NCBI GenBank assembly: GCA_947363765.1
Contig: CANAQC010000007.1
Span: 1-54,238 of the forward strand
DNA: 54,238 nucleotides
Direction of reading: 5' to 3'
DNA from: an uncultured Clostridium sp.
Lineage (GTDB): Bacteria; Bacillota; Clostridia; TANB77; CAG-508
Both the position numbers and the translations under genes were made by a program. Within the stretch, counting starts at the first letter, position 1, and each line of letters begins with the position of its first letter. The notes beneath the pieces were generated by a model, which saw nothing but the letters and a program-made list of their open reading frames with translations, was not told where the DNA came from and ran no database searches. Positions 1 through 9,300 of the stretch are shown piece by piece.

Positions 1-2
1 AA

Positions 3-404
3 CCAAAAATAAATACCCAATATGTAAATAACAATAATAATCAAGAAAAACAAGAACAAACAAGAACAAATACCCAATATGTAAATAACAATAATAATCA
101 AGAAAAACAAGAGCAACCAAGAATAAATACACAATATGTAAATAACAATAATAATCAAGAAAAACAAGAGCAACCAAGAATAAATACACAATATGTAAAT
201 AACAATAATAATCAAGAAAGACAAGAACAACCAAAAATAATCCCACAATATGTACAAAATAATGATGCAATAAAAAATGCAATTAATCATATCTATAACC
301 CACAAGGAATATATCAAACAAAAAATATAAAACCAGAATATAAAATAGGAGAATCAAAGGAGAATAACAATAATAATTATAAGCAAACTAGTAATAACAA
401 TTAA
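3..404 (+). CDS. C-terminal part of an Asn/Gln-rich repeat protein (5' end outside window)
   Basis: The reading frame is open from the window edge to the TAA at 402-404, and no start codon is in the window. It holds four tandem copies of a 19-residue (57-bp) unit with the core NTQYVNNNNNQEKQEQ. A degenerate fifth copy follows, then a non-repetitive tail of about 45 residues rich in Asn, Lys and Tyr. The composition is strongly hydrophilic and looks disordered, with no catalytic motif. The stop lies 17 bp before the rodA start, so it is probably cotranscribed with rodA. The family is unknown because the folded part lies upstream. Confidence 0.7.
   Translation, partial: PKINTQYVNNNNNQEKQEQTRTNTQYVNNNNNQEKQEQPRINTQYVNNNNNQEKQEQPRINTQYVNNNNNQERQEQPKIIPQYVQNNDAIKNAINHIYNPQGIYQTKNIKPEYKIGESKENNNNNYKQTSNNN
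6..240 (+). repeat. 57-bp in-frame tandem repeats (4 copies)
   Basis: Near-identical 57-bp units sit in the tail of the upstream protein, each containing acccaatatgtaaataacaa or a one-base variant. The unit length is a multiple of three, so copy-number change would keep the frame. The third and fourth copies are almost identical, which points to recent duplication. Confidence 0.85.
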
Positions 405-421
405 TAAATAGAGGGTGAAAA

Positions 422-1531
422 ATGAAAAGCAGAATTTTAAAAAATATAGAATGGGGAATATTAATTTGTTGTATTGCTTTATTAATAATAGGATGCATAT
501 CACTTTATTCTGCAACACAAGAAAGTGACTATGATGAATTAAAAAGGCAAATGATGTGGGCACTAATTAGTATTCCTATAATGATAGTTGTTATTTTTAT
601 AGATTATAATGTAATTGCTAGATTTTCTCCAATTTTTTATGGAATTTTTATAATATTACTAATTGCAGTATTATTTACTCCAACGATAAATGGAGCATCA
701 AGTTGGTTTACAATTACAGAAAGTATAAAATTTCAGCCAAGTGAATTTGCTAAAGTATTTGTGGTTATTATGCTTTCATATATAATGTCAATTATACAAT
801 TAAAAAATAGGGATGAATTAAACAATCCACTAAAGTTATTAGGAGTATTAGCAATAGTTGCACTTCCAGTATTATTAATTATTAAGCAACCAGATTATGG
901 AACAGCTATTGCATTTATGATATCAACAATATTAATGTTATTTGTAGCAGGAATTGATAAAAAATATATTATTAGTACTATTTTATTAATAGTTATTATT
1001 TTACCACTTGCTTACTTTTTTATATTACCAGATCATGCAAAAACAAGAATAGATGTATTTTTAAATCCTAATTTAGACCCAAGAGGTTCTGGATATAATG
1101 TAATTCAATCAAAACTTGCAATTGGTTCAGGAAAATTAGTAGGAATGGGATTACTAAAAGGAAATCAGACACAACTTGGATTTTTACATCCAAAAACAAC
1201 AGATTTTATTTTTTCTGTTATAGGTGAAGAAATGGGATTTATAATTGCAGGAACAGTTATTATTTTATATGTTATATTAATAACAAAATCTGTATATGTA
1301 GCAAAAACTGCAAAAGATGATTTGGGTTCATATATTGCAATTGGAATTGCAGGAATTTTCTTATTTCATATGATAGAAAACATTGGAATGACAATGGGAC
1401 TACTTCCAATTACTGGAGTGCCACTACCATTTGTTAGTTATGGGGGAAGTTCACTTGTTACAAATTTTATTTGTATTGCTTTATTATTAAATATTAGTGG
1501 AAGAAGGCAAAAAACAATATTTGTAGATTAG
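422..1531 (+). CDS. rodA: Rod shape-determining protein RodA (SEDS peptidoglycan polymerase)
   Basis: SEDS family integral membrane glycosyltransferase that polymerises lipid II during cell elongation. The 369-aa protein has about ten hydrophobic segments. Family motifs seen are FQPSEFAKV (near residue 103), the GSGKLVGMGLLKGNQ loop, a TTDFIFSVIGEEMGF stretch and the C-terminal PLPFVSYGGSS. The Q-T-Q-L-GFLHPKTTDFIF loop favours RodA over FtsW, and a separate ftsW lies in the dcw cluster. A GAGGGTG ribosome site precedes the ATG. The gene has no in-frame CGG and is read uninterrupted. dusB follows 26 bp downstream. Confidence 0.93.
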   Translation: MKSRILKNIEWGILICCIALLIIGCISLYSATQESDYDELKRQMMWALISIPIMIVVIFIDYNVIARFSPIFYGIFIILLIAVLFTPTINGASSWFTITESIKFQPSEFAKVFVVIMLSYIMSIIQLKNRDELNNPLKLLGVLAIVALPVLLIIKQPDYGTAIAFMISTILMLFVAGIDKKYIISTILLIVIILPLAYFFILPDHAKTRIDVFLNPNLDPRGSGYNVIQSKLAIGSGKLVGMGLLKGNQTQLGFLHPKTTDFIFSVIGEEMGFIIAGTVIILYVILITKSVYVAKTAKDDLGSYIAIGIAGIFLFHMIENIGMTMGLLPITGVPLPFVSYGGSSLVTNFICIALLLNISGRRQKTIFVD

Positions 1532-1557
1532 AGATTTTAGAGGTTAGAGAAGAAAAT

Positions 1558-2540
1558 ATGTATTTAAAACCATTAGAAATTGGAAATGTAAAAATAGACA
1601 ATAATATTATTTTAGCACCAATGGCAGGTATTACAGACCTGCCATTTCGAATAATTTGTAAAGAATTTGGTATAGGTCTTACATATACAGAAATGGCTAG
1701 TGCAAAAGCAATTTTTTATCAAGATAAAAAAACAGAGTTATTACTAAATAATCAAGGTGAAATGGGTAAAATTCGGAGTACAAATTTTTGGGAGTGATAT
1801 ACAAGCACTAACTTATGCTGTAAGTAAAGTAAGTAAGAAATTTGATATAGTAGATATAAATATGGGATGTCCTGCACCTAAAGTTGTTAAAAATGGAGAT
1901 GGAAGTAAACTATTACAAAATTTAGACTTAGTAGGTCAAATTGTAGAAAATGTAGTAAAAATATCACAAGTTCCAGTAACAGTAAAAATTAGAAAAGGAT
2001 GGAATAAAATTAATGATGTATCAGCTATAGTATCAAAAATTATTGAACAAGCAGGGGCAAGCATGATTACTATTCATGGAAGAACAAGAGATGAGTTTTT
2101 TAGTGGAGATGTAGATTTAGAAGCAATTAGAAAAGTAAAAGAAACAGTTAAAATACCAGTAATTGCAAATGGAAATATTATAGATGAAGAAAGTGCATTA
2201 AAGATGTTTGAGTATACAGGAGCTGATGGAATTATGATAGGAAGAGCAAGTATTCGGAAATCCATGGATATTTAAAAAAATTTTATACTATTTGCAAACA
2301 GGAAAAAAACTAGATTATATTTCAAATAAAGAAAAACTACAAACTATTGTAAAACATATTGACTTAGAGGTAGAGCAAAAAGGAGAGAAAGTAGGAATAC
2401 AAAATTTAAGAAAACATATGGCATGTTATATAAAAAAGTTACCAAATGCAAGCAAAATAAGACAAGATGTAAATAAAATTGAAACAAAAAAAGATTTAGT
2501 AGCATGTCTTACAGAATGTTTTGTTAATAATGGAATATAA
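1558..2540 (+). CDS. dusB: tRNA-dihydrouridine synthase, two CGGA +1 sites
   Basis: FMN-dependent enzyme that reduces uridines to dihydrouridine in tRNA. In the standard code it is three fragments. Reading CGGA at 1774 and 2255 as single Gly codons gives one 326-aa protein of normal family length. Motifs in order are LAPMAGITDLPFR (near residue 20), VQIFGSD directly after the first site, DINMGCPAPKVVKNGDGSKL with the catalytic Cys, TVKIRKGW, TIHGRTR, IPVIANGNI, GADGIMIGRASI and then GNPWIF. The Gly of GNPW is supplied by the second CGGA. The C-terminal helical domain is present to the stop. A hairpin terminator follows. Confidence 0.93.
1774..1777 (+). other. CGGA +1 frameshift/quadruplet site 1 in dusB (Gly73)
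   Basis: The frame runs MGKI, then CGGA, then VQIFGSD. Staying in frame 0 leads to a stop at 1795. Passing over C and reading GGA joins the two halves of the Dus FMN-barrel strand. The preceding codon is ATT. Confidence 0.92.
2255..2258 (+). other. CGGA site 2 in dusB (Gly233)
   Basis: The frame runs MIGRASI, then CGGA, then NPWIFKKI. The family motif is GR-x-x-x-GNPW, so the quadruplet supplies the conserved Gly. The preceding codon is ATT. Frame 0 stops at 2273-2275. Confidence 0.95.
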
Positions 2541-2542
2541 AT

Positions 2543-2569
2543 AAAAAAATAGCATATTGCTATTTTTTT
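2543..2569 (+). terminator. Terminator after dusB
   Basis: An A-rich stem around AATAGCA / TGCTATT with a 3-nt loop, followed by a T run. It lies just after the dusB stop. Confidence 0.75.
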
Positions 2570-2587
2570 ATTTTATAAAAGGAATAG

Positions 2588-3262
2588 GTGATAAAAATGA
2601 AAAAGAAAATATTCATTATAATATTAGTTATTATATTAATTAGTGTAGGTTTATTTTATTTTTTTAGCAAAAACAATTATAAAATTGCAGAATTTGGAAA
2701 TAATACTATTAAATCATCAGATGATATAAAACAATATATTTTAAACTTAAAATCTTATCAGGCAGAAATTAATGTAGAAATAAGTAGTAATAAAAATAAG
2801 AATCAGTATAAAATAAAACAAGAATTTGTAGAACCTAATGTATTTAAACAAGAGATAATAGAACCAAATTCTATAAAAGGCTTAGTTACCTTATATGATG
2901 GAAATAGTTTAAGAGTAGAAAATTCAAATATGAATTTATCAAAAATTTATGAAAATTATCCATATATAACAAAGAATACATTATGTTTGTATGATTTTAT
3001 TCAAAACTATAAGAAAAATAATAAGCAAAAACTTGAAGAAACAAAAAACGAAATTATAATGCAAGTAGAAAATGATAGTAAATATTATACTTATCAAAAA
3101 TTATATATAGACAAACATACAAAAAAACCATCTAAAATGGAAATTACAGATAAGAACAAAAAAATGCTAGTTTACATATTATATAACGAGATAAAAATGA
3201 ATGGTATCAATAAAGAAGAAATACTAGCATTTAAATTAAAAGAGGAAACTAAAGACATATAA
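2588..3262 (+). CDS. Membrane-anchored LolA-like protein (GerS-like)
   Basis: A 224-aa protein with a Lys-rich start and one N-terminal membrane helix (residues about 6-27), then a LolA-type lipoprotein-sorting fold. The visible pattern is a repeated beta-strand run: LKSYQAEINVEIS, then YKIKQEFVEPNVFKQEII, then LVTLYDGNSLRVEN, then YQKLYIDKHTKKPSKMEI. This resembles the clostridial germination-related GerS/LolA-like proteins. No lipobox Cys is present, so it is probably a membrane-anchored version rather than a lipoprotein. GTG is chosen as the start because AAAGGA lies 5 nt upstream; an ATG at 2597 is the alternative. The functional assignment is tentative. Confidence 0.6.
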   Translation: MIKMKKKIFIIILVIILISVGLFYFFSKNNYKIAEFGNNTIKSSDDIKQYILNLKSYQAEINVEISSNKNKNQYKIKQEFVEPNVFKQEIIEPNSIKGLVTLYDGNSLRVENSNMNLSKIYENYPYITKNTLCLYDFIQNYKKNNKQKLEETKNEIIMQVENDSKYYTYQKLYIDKHTKKPSKMEITDKNKKMLVYILYNEIKMNGINKEEILAFKLKEETKDI

Positions 3263-3364
3263 AATTCATTGAACTATCATTTTTAGACTCTAAAAAATAA
3301 GAATAAGTTTAAAATATATCTAAAATAAAGAAGAAAAAAAGGAAAAATAGTAGGAGTGAATGAA

Positions 3365-3715
3365 ATGATAGTCAAAAGAGGAGATATGTTTTATGCAGAT
3401 TTAAGCCCTGTTGTTGGTTCAGAACAAGGGGGAATTAGACCTGTTGTCATCATACAAAATGATATGGGAAACAAATATAGTCCAACAGTAATTGCAGCAG
3501 CAATCACTTCACAAACAGGAAAAAATAAATTACCAACACATATTGAATTAGAATCAAAAAATTATGGCTTAAAAGCAGATTCTGTAGTACTTGCAGAACA
3601 AATTAGAACAATAGATAAAAGCAGACTAAAAGAAAAGATAGGACATATTGATGATGATAAAATTATAGATAAAATTAATAATGCCTTAGGAGTTAGTTTT
3701 GGATTAGGTGAATAA
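3365..3715 (+). CDS. ndoA: Type II toxin MazF/EndoA (mRNA interferase)
   Basis: A PemK/MazF-family endoribonuclease of 116 aa. Family motifs are [29 protein letters not shown] at the N terminus (the RGD and GSEQGG-RP loops that form the active site), [17 protein letters not shown] and [17 protein letters not shown]. The ATG at 3365 has AGGAG 8 nt upstream; a GTG at 3356 overlaps that site and is less likely. No antitoxin gene (ribbon-helix-helix EndoAI) is next to it, which is unusual for this family. A T-rich terminator follows. Confidence 0.93.
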   Translation: MIVKRGDMFYADLSPVVGSEQGGIRPVVIIQNDMGNKYSPTVIAAAITSQTGKNKLPTHIELESKNYGLKADSVVLAEQIRTIDKSRLKEKIGHIDDDKIIDKINNALGVSFGLGE

Positions 3716-3720
3716 AAATA

Positions 3721-3762
3721 AAAAAGTTTAAAAAATTTTTAGAAATTTTTTAAACTTTTTTT
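3721..3762 (+). terminator. AT-only hairpin terminator after ndoA
   Basis: An A/T stem of about 18 bp (AAAAAGTTTAAAAAATTT and its complement) with an AGA loop and a T run. It separates ndoA from the dcw promoter. Confidence 0.7.
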
Positions 3763-3771
3763 AAAAAACTA

Positions 3772-3800
3772 TTGCAAATTCCCAAAAGTTATATTAAAAT
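3772..3800 (+). promoter_or_regulatory. Candidate sigma-A promoter of the dcw cluster
   Basis: TTGCAA (3772-3777), a 17-bp spacer, then TAAAAT (3795-3800). It lies immediately upstream of the GTGG box array. Confidence 0.5.
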
Positions 3801-3807
3801 TTAAATG

Positions 3808-3836
3808 AAGTGGAGAAAAGTGGTTGAAAGTGGTTA
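3808..3836 (+). promoter_or_regulatory. MraZ operator: three AAGTGG boxes at 10-bp period
   Basis: AAGTGG occurs three times, with GTGG at 3810, 3820 and 3830, exactly one helical turn apart, just downstream of the candidate promoter and about 30 bp before mraZ. MraZ proteins bind direct repeats of a GTGG/TGGG-type box upstream of their own operon. The array is therefore read as the autoregulatory operator. Confidence 0.75.
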
Positions 3837-3860
3837 AAAAAGGGAATGAGGTGAGCCTAA

Positions 3861-4293
3861 GTGTTTATTGGAGAATATGAGCATAATGTAGATGCAAAAG
3901 GTAGAATTATAATGCCTGCAAAACTACGTGAAGACATCGGAGATAAGTTCATTATTACAAAAGGACTTGATGGATGTTTATTTGCATATTCACGGAAACG
4001 AATGGGCAAACTTTGAAGAAAAATTAAAATCACTACCACTAGCACAAAAAAATGCAAGAAATTTTGTAAGATTTTTCTTATCAGGAGCAGTTGAATGTGA
4101 AATCGATAAACAAGGTAGATTTCTAATTCCATCTAATTTAAGAGAACATGCTTTACTTGATAAAGAAATTGTGATTATTGGTGTTGGGACAAGACTGGAA
4201 ATTTGGAATAGACAAACTTGGAAAACTTATAGTAGTGATGAAAATATATCTGCTGATGAAATCGCAGAAAATATGACAATGCTTGGTATATAA
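3861..4293 (+). CDS. mraZ: Transcriptional regulator MraZ, one CGGA +1 site
   Basis: DNA-binding regulator at the head of the dcw cluster, with two SpoVT/AbrB-like (MraZ) domains. Reading CGGA at 3993 as Gly45 gives 143 aa, the usual family length. The first domain begins [23 protein letters not shown]; the second contains [18 protein letters not shown]. The linker reads EEKLKSLPL, and the protein ends AENMTMLGI. The start is GTG at 3861 with GAGGTG 7 nt upstream. In the standard code the gene is split after CLFAYS. Confidence 0.94.
3993..3996 (+). other. CGGA site 3 in mraZ (Gly45)
   Basis: CLFAYS, then CGGA, then [10 protein letters not shown]. The +1 frame matches the family pattern CLF-x-Y-x-x-x-EW. 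The preceding codon is TCA, which cannot re-pair well one base forward (CAC). Confidence 0.93.
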
Positions 4294-4319
4294 CTTTTTT
4301 AAAAAAGTTTATATAAATT

Positions 4320-4580
4320 ACAAAAGAAAATCAAAATTACTAAAGAAGAAGTTTATTAATTCTTACATTAATAAAAAAGGGTACAAAAGAAAAATAATAA
4401 AGTACAAAAGATGTAGTAAGTTTTTATATACTATATAGATATACAAAAGAACAACATACAAAAGATAATTTATAGTGTTATTCAAAAGATAAAATAGATG
4501 TACAAAAGAAAGAAAATACAAAAGATAACTAGCACAAAAGAAATTAAAGTAAAATACAAAAGATTTTAATAAACAAAAGA
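4320..4580 (+). repeat. Array of ten ACAAAAGA octamers between mraZ and rsmH
   Basis: Exact ACAAAAGA starts at 4320, 4383, 4404, 4443, 4458, 4502, 4518, 4534, 4556 and 4573, with one TCAAAAGA at 4482. From 4443 on, the spacing is 15-24 bp. The 4294-4670 interval has no credible gene on either strand. All copies point the same way. The function is unknown. Confidence 0.8.
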
Positions 4581-4594
4581 CAAAATTAGTATAC

Positions 4595-4627
4595 AACAGT
4601 TGGTATTTTTAAATAGTACCAACTGTT
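4595..4627 (+). terminator. Perfect 11-bp inverted repeat upstream of rsmH
   Basis: AACAGTTGGTA, an 11-nt loop, then TACCAACTGTT. The T tract after it is short (TTTAT), so it could be a weak terminator or attenuator, or a processing hairpin in the rsmH leader. Confidence 0.5.
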
Positions 4628-4670
4628 TATGGCTATATAGGAAATGCTAAAAATAAAAGGAGCAAATTAA

Positions 4671-5601
4671 TTGGAGTTTAATCATATACCAGTTTTACTA
4701 GAAGAATGTATAGATGGTTTAAACATAAAACAAGATGGAATTTATGTAGATGGAACTATGGGCGGAGCAGGACATAGCTTAAAAATTGTAGAAAAGCTAT
4801 GTTGTAATGGAAAACTAATTGGTATTGATCGTGACAATGAAGCATTAAATGTAGCAAAACAAAAATTAAGCACATATAATAATGTTACATATATTCATGG
4901 AAATCATGATGATATACAAAAAATTTTAGAACAATTAAAAATTAATGAAGTAGATGGAATTTTATTAGATCTTGGTGTTTCATCTTATCAAATTGATGAA
5001 AGAAAAAGAGGATTTAGCTATATGAAAAATAGCACTTTAGACATGAGAATGGATCAAACACAAACTTTAGATGCTAAAGAAATAGTAAATACATATAAAG
5101 AAGAAGAACTTTCAAGAATTATTTATGAATATGGTGAGGAAAAATTCTCAAGACAAATTGCTAAAGAAATTTGTAAACAAAGAAAAAAAGGGGTAATATC
5201 TACTACTTTTGAATTAGTAGATATTATAAAACAAGCATTACCATATATAGATAAAAATGCAGGACATCCTGCAAAACGTACTTTTCAAGCAATTAGAATT
5301 GAAGTAAATGACGAGATTAGACCATTGTATGAAACTGTAATTAAATCAATTCAAGCTTTAAATGAAAAGGGAAGATTATGTATTATAACTTTTCATTCAT
5401 TAGAAGATAGGGCAGTAAAATTAGCCTATCAAAAAGCTAGTCGGAAAATGTATTTGTCCAAAGGATTTACCATATTGTGTATGTGGTGCAAAATCATTTG
5501 GAAAAGTAATAAATAAAAAACCTATAGAAGCTTCAAAAGAAGAACAAAATATAAATTCAAGATCTAAAAGTGCAAAATTAAGAATCTTTGAAAAAAACTA
5601 A
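4671..5601 (+). CDS. rsmH: 16S rRNA (cytosine-1402-N4)-methyltransferase RsmH, one CGGA site
   Basis: SAM-dependent methyltransferase of the ribosomal P site, encoded in the dcw cluster. The rebuilt protein is 309 aa. Motifs are HIPVLLEECIDGL at the start, YVDGTMGGAGHS (SAM loop), IGIDRDNEAL, DGILLDLGVSSYQID, RGFSYMKNSTLDMRMD, HPAKRTFQAIRIEVN and TFHSLEDRAVK. After the CGGA at 5442 come CICPKDLPYCVCG and the C-terminal RSKSAKLRIFEKN. All of this C-terminal signature is lost in the unshifted frame. The start is TTG at 4671 with AAGGAG 8 nt upstream. The stop is TAA at 5599-5601. Confidence 0.95.
5442..5445 (+). other. CGGA site 4 in rsmH (Gly258)
   Basis: YQKAS, then CGGA, then KCICPKDLPYCVCG. 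The shift restores the Cys-rich RsmH tail and the SRSAKLR-type C terminus. The preceding codon is AGT. Confidence 0.94.
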
Positions 5602-5658
5602 AAGTATAGAATATAGTAAAGATAATTTAAACACAAAAGAAATGGAGGTGAGTAACTA

Positions 5659-6165
5659 ATGGCATATAGTAATAGATACCAATATGAAACCAGTCCAAGA
5701 AAAATACAACCAGAATATAGACCAAATGTTAAGAGATATCCTAAAAAAAGTACAGCTAAAAAAACAAAATCAGTACAAAATAAAAAAACATCAAAAAAAC
5801 AAGTAACAATACAAACAAAAATAGTTATATATGTTATAATTGGATTTTTAATATTACTTGCTATTAGTTACAGAAATTCTGTTATTAATGAAAAATTTGC
5901 TGAAATTAAAACCTTAAAAAATAATTTAGCAAGTATTCAAAAGGAAAATGAGCAGTTAGAAGTAAATATTGAAAACAATTTAAACTTAAAAACAGTAGAA
6001 CAGTCTGCAAAAGAATTATTAGGAATGCAAAAACTAGAAAATAAACAGACCATATATATAAATTTACCAAAACAAGACTATGTAGAACCAGCATCAGAAG
6101 AAATTGTAAAAGAAGATAATAGTAGCTGGATTGAGAAAATATTAAAATTTATTAGTGGAAAATGA
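5659..6165 (+). CDS. ftsL: FtsL/DivIC-like septum protein
   Basis: A 168-aa bitopic membrane protein in the usual dcw position for FtsL. It has a Lys-rich cytoplasmic tail of about 50 residues, one membrane helix (about residues 56-74), then an extracellular coiled coil (FAEIKTLKNNLASIQKENEQLEVNIENN) of the FtsL/DivIC septum-initiator type. Such proteins bridge FtsB/DivIC and the SEDS-PBP pair. A strong GGAGGTGAG site precedes the ATG. Sequence identity in this family is low, so the symbol rests on topology and position. Confidence 0.75.
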   Translation: MAYSNRYQYETSPRKIQPEYRPNVKRYPKKSTAKKTKSVQNKKTSKKQVTIQTKIVIYVIIGFLILLAISYRNSVINEKFAEIKTLKNNLASIQKENEQLEVNIENNLNLKTVEQSAKELLGMQKLENKQTIYINLPKQDYVEPASEEIVKEDNSSWIEKILKFISGK

Positions 6166-6237
6166 GAATTTAAAATAAGATAAATGTTTTAGATTCTTTT
6201 TTGAATAAGATGTAATATAGTAAAATATCAAAAATAA

Positions 6238-6266
6238 TTTACATAAATGTAAAAATATGTTATAAT
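6238..6266 (+). promoter_or_regulatory. Sigma-A promoter for the dockerin protein
   Basis: TTTACA (6238-6243), exactly 17 bp, then TATAAT (6261-6266), 44 bp before the ATG. It makes the inserted gene independent of the dcw operon. Confidence 0.75.
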
Positions 6267-6310
6267 ATAATAGATGTGTTATATAAAAATTAGGAAAGGA
6301 AGTTTTTTTC

Positions 6311-9300
6311 ATGAATAATGTTAAAAGAAATAAAATAAGAAAATTTTCAAATAGAACAATTCTATTATTAGCACTTTTAATATGTTCACAATATATTATT
6401 ACAGGAATATATATTGGAAAAGAAATAACTGGAAACATTACAAACCGGAATGTTTGCAACTTATGCTACAAGTATAGAAAATAAAAATAATGAAGATTCA
6501 GATTCAAATGATGGACAATATATAAGATTAACAGATACAGAGAAATTACCGATAAAAAAGTCTAATGTAGGATACTATGGTTCAGTAAAAATAAATGAAG
6601 ACTATAATGGCAATAAACTTTCAGTTATGATGGAAGGTGCATATTATACATTCGATTATGGACTTTTTGCACACGCAAATGCAAATATATATTATGATGT
6701 AAGCGAATATAGTGAAAAATATCATTACTTAACAACCTATATTGGACTTAATAAAACATCATCAGCAGGAAATGGTGTTAAAGTATGGATATATACATCC
6801 AATAGTGATACATTTCACGAATCTGGTAGCCAATATTGGACCTTACAAAATCCTGAAACAGATACTGATAGAGTAATTATGCCAAAACAAAATGCTATAT
6901 TTGAAAAAGTAGATATAACAGGAGCAAAATATTTAAGAATACAAATATATGATAATGGATCTAATGCTGCAGACCATGCAGTGTTTATCAATCCAATGAT
7001 TATTACAGATGAATATAAAGAAGAAGAAAATCAATTTGAAGATATATCTATATATGACCAAAGAATAAAAGATTATGAAAACAAAGATTTATCGGATCCT
7101 AACTATGAATTATTAGTATTACAACGAAAATTTGTAAGTAGTGTAGGAAATTATGCACTAAAAAGATTTACAGATGAAAGTCCAGAAAATAAAGAAACAA
7201 TAGATTGGTTAATGAATGATGTAACAAATCTTCGTTATTATGTATTAGGAGGAACTCCTACAGGAGGATATTATAATTCATTAAATGTACTAACAAGATT
7301 ATTAAAAGAATATAAGAATGATTTTGATATAACTGAGGAAATATCACAAGAAGGTAAGGAGACATTAAGACAAAGATATCCTAATCAGTCTCCAACAAAA
7401 GGTGATCTTTATAAAAGAATGGCAATAACTATTTCGTTAACTCACTCTGCACAAGTTGCACTATGGATGCAACCAAGTGCAAAAGAAAATCAATCAGATG
7501 CAGTTACGCGTTATGCAATTTATAAAGATATGTATAATAATGAAAAGTTTAAAGCAACTGACAGTGTTAATATTACGCCTTGGTTTGAAACTTATAATAT
7601 AGAAGAAATGCGATATGTTATGAATACTCTTATTGATGATGAATCAGTATTATGGCTTAATGAATATACTCAATCAAAAATCGATGCAGCTCCTAATAGT
7701 GCTTGGTCACTTCTAACACCACATTCATACATGGCTTATGTATGGCCAAACTATGGTAATCCAGTTTATTATGCAGAAGAAAATGTAGAATATTTTAATC
7801 AATTATTTGCAGTTGGTGATAAAGGATTATTTGATTATGATATAACACGTGGAACATCAGATTATAAGCTATATAAATTATGGATGAATTTTAGGAATAA
7901 ATTTGGTACAGGAGCTGTTTGTGGAGGTATATCAAAGTCTGGTCATTGTATTCGTGGAGTACATGCAATACCATCAGCAGTTATTGGGCAACCAGGACAT
8001 GCAGCAATAATATATTATACAAGAAATTCTAATGGACAAGGATATTGGGGAATTGATAATGATGTATCAGGATGGACAAAATCTGAAAAAGGTGAAAGAC
8101 TACTGATTGGATGGGGAAATGATAGAAGCTATGTGAAAGGATATAATATACCATACATTGCATTGGCTCAAGAAGCATTAAATGATTATAATAATTTTGT
8201 AAAAGCAGAAGAATTATTAATGACAGTAGATGTATATAAAGATGATAAAGCAAAACAAGAACAAATATATAAAGAAGCTATAAATGTGCAATCAATCAAT
8301 TTAGATGCATGGGCAGGACTAGTAAAATTATATCTTTCAAGTGATAAGACAGAAGAAGAATATTACAATTTAGCAGAGGAAATGATGGAAGCTCTTAAAT
8401 GTTTCCCATTCACAATGTACAATTTATCAGAAATCATAAAACCTAAATTTACAACAGATGCATATAAATTTAAATTTACTATACTACAAACACGTATCCT
8501 AACAGAAGGAAAAAATTATCAAGGTACAGAAGTGTTACAACCTGCATTAACTAGAACACTAGCAACATCATTATTAGGAACACTAGATACAAAATTAGCT
8601 GATTTCTCATTTGATGGGATAGATGCAGGAAAAATAAAATTAGGAAGTAGATTTGATGGAAGTACAGTACGTTGGGATTATAGTTTAGATGGAAAGAATA
8701 CATGGAATGAGGTATTTACAGGAGAAAATGGAGGAAAACATGAAATTCAACTATCACAAGAACAAATAGAAAGTATTACGTCTGAAAATGATATATATGT
8801 ACACATTGTAGGTGTAAACTATAATGAAGAGAACTTATACAAAATAGATATATTAGAATCAGAAGGATTACCAGCTACACTTTATGCAAATGATAATGAA
8901 AATAGAATGATAGCTGTTAATTTAAGTACCGAGTGGCGTTATACAGAAAATGAATCATGGACATCATACAGTGAAGCATCACCAGATTTAACAGGAGATA
9001 AAACAATACAGCTAAGGCAGGGTGCAACAGGAGTAAGGTTAGCAAGTAGTACAATAAGTACATTTACATTTACACCAAATAATGACCCTGATACAAGAAA
9101 ATATATACCTGTTTCACATTTAAGTATCCATTCTGTTTCAACAGAAGCAGTAGCTCAAGGCGGAGCAGCGAGAAATGCAATTGATGCAAACTATAATACG
9201 AGATATCATTCAGCATGGAATGGTTCAGATACAAATCGTTTTATGGTAGTTAAGCTTGACAGACCAGTATATCTATCAGCAGTAGAATTTGTGCCAGCAG

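Noticed and set aside
4320-4580. CRISPR array
   Set aside because: The repeated unit is 8 bp with irregular 15-60 bp spacing, not 23-47 bp repeats with uniform spacers, and no cas genes are near.
4363-4596. Minus-strand hydrophobic ORF in the ACAAAAGA array
   Set aside because: Phe/Tyr/Leu-rich only because it reads the A-rich repeat in antisense; no ribosome site.
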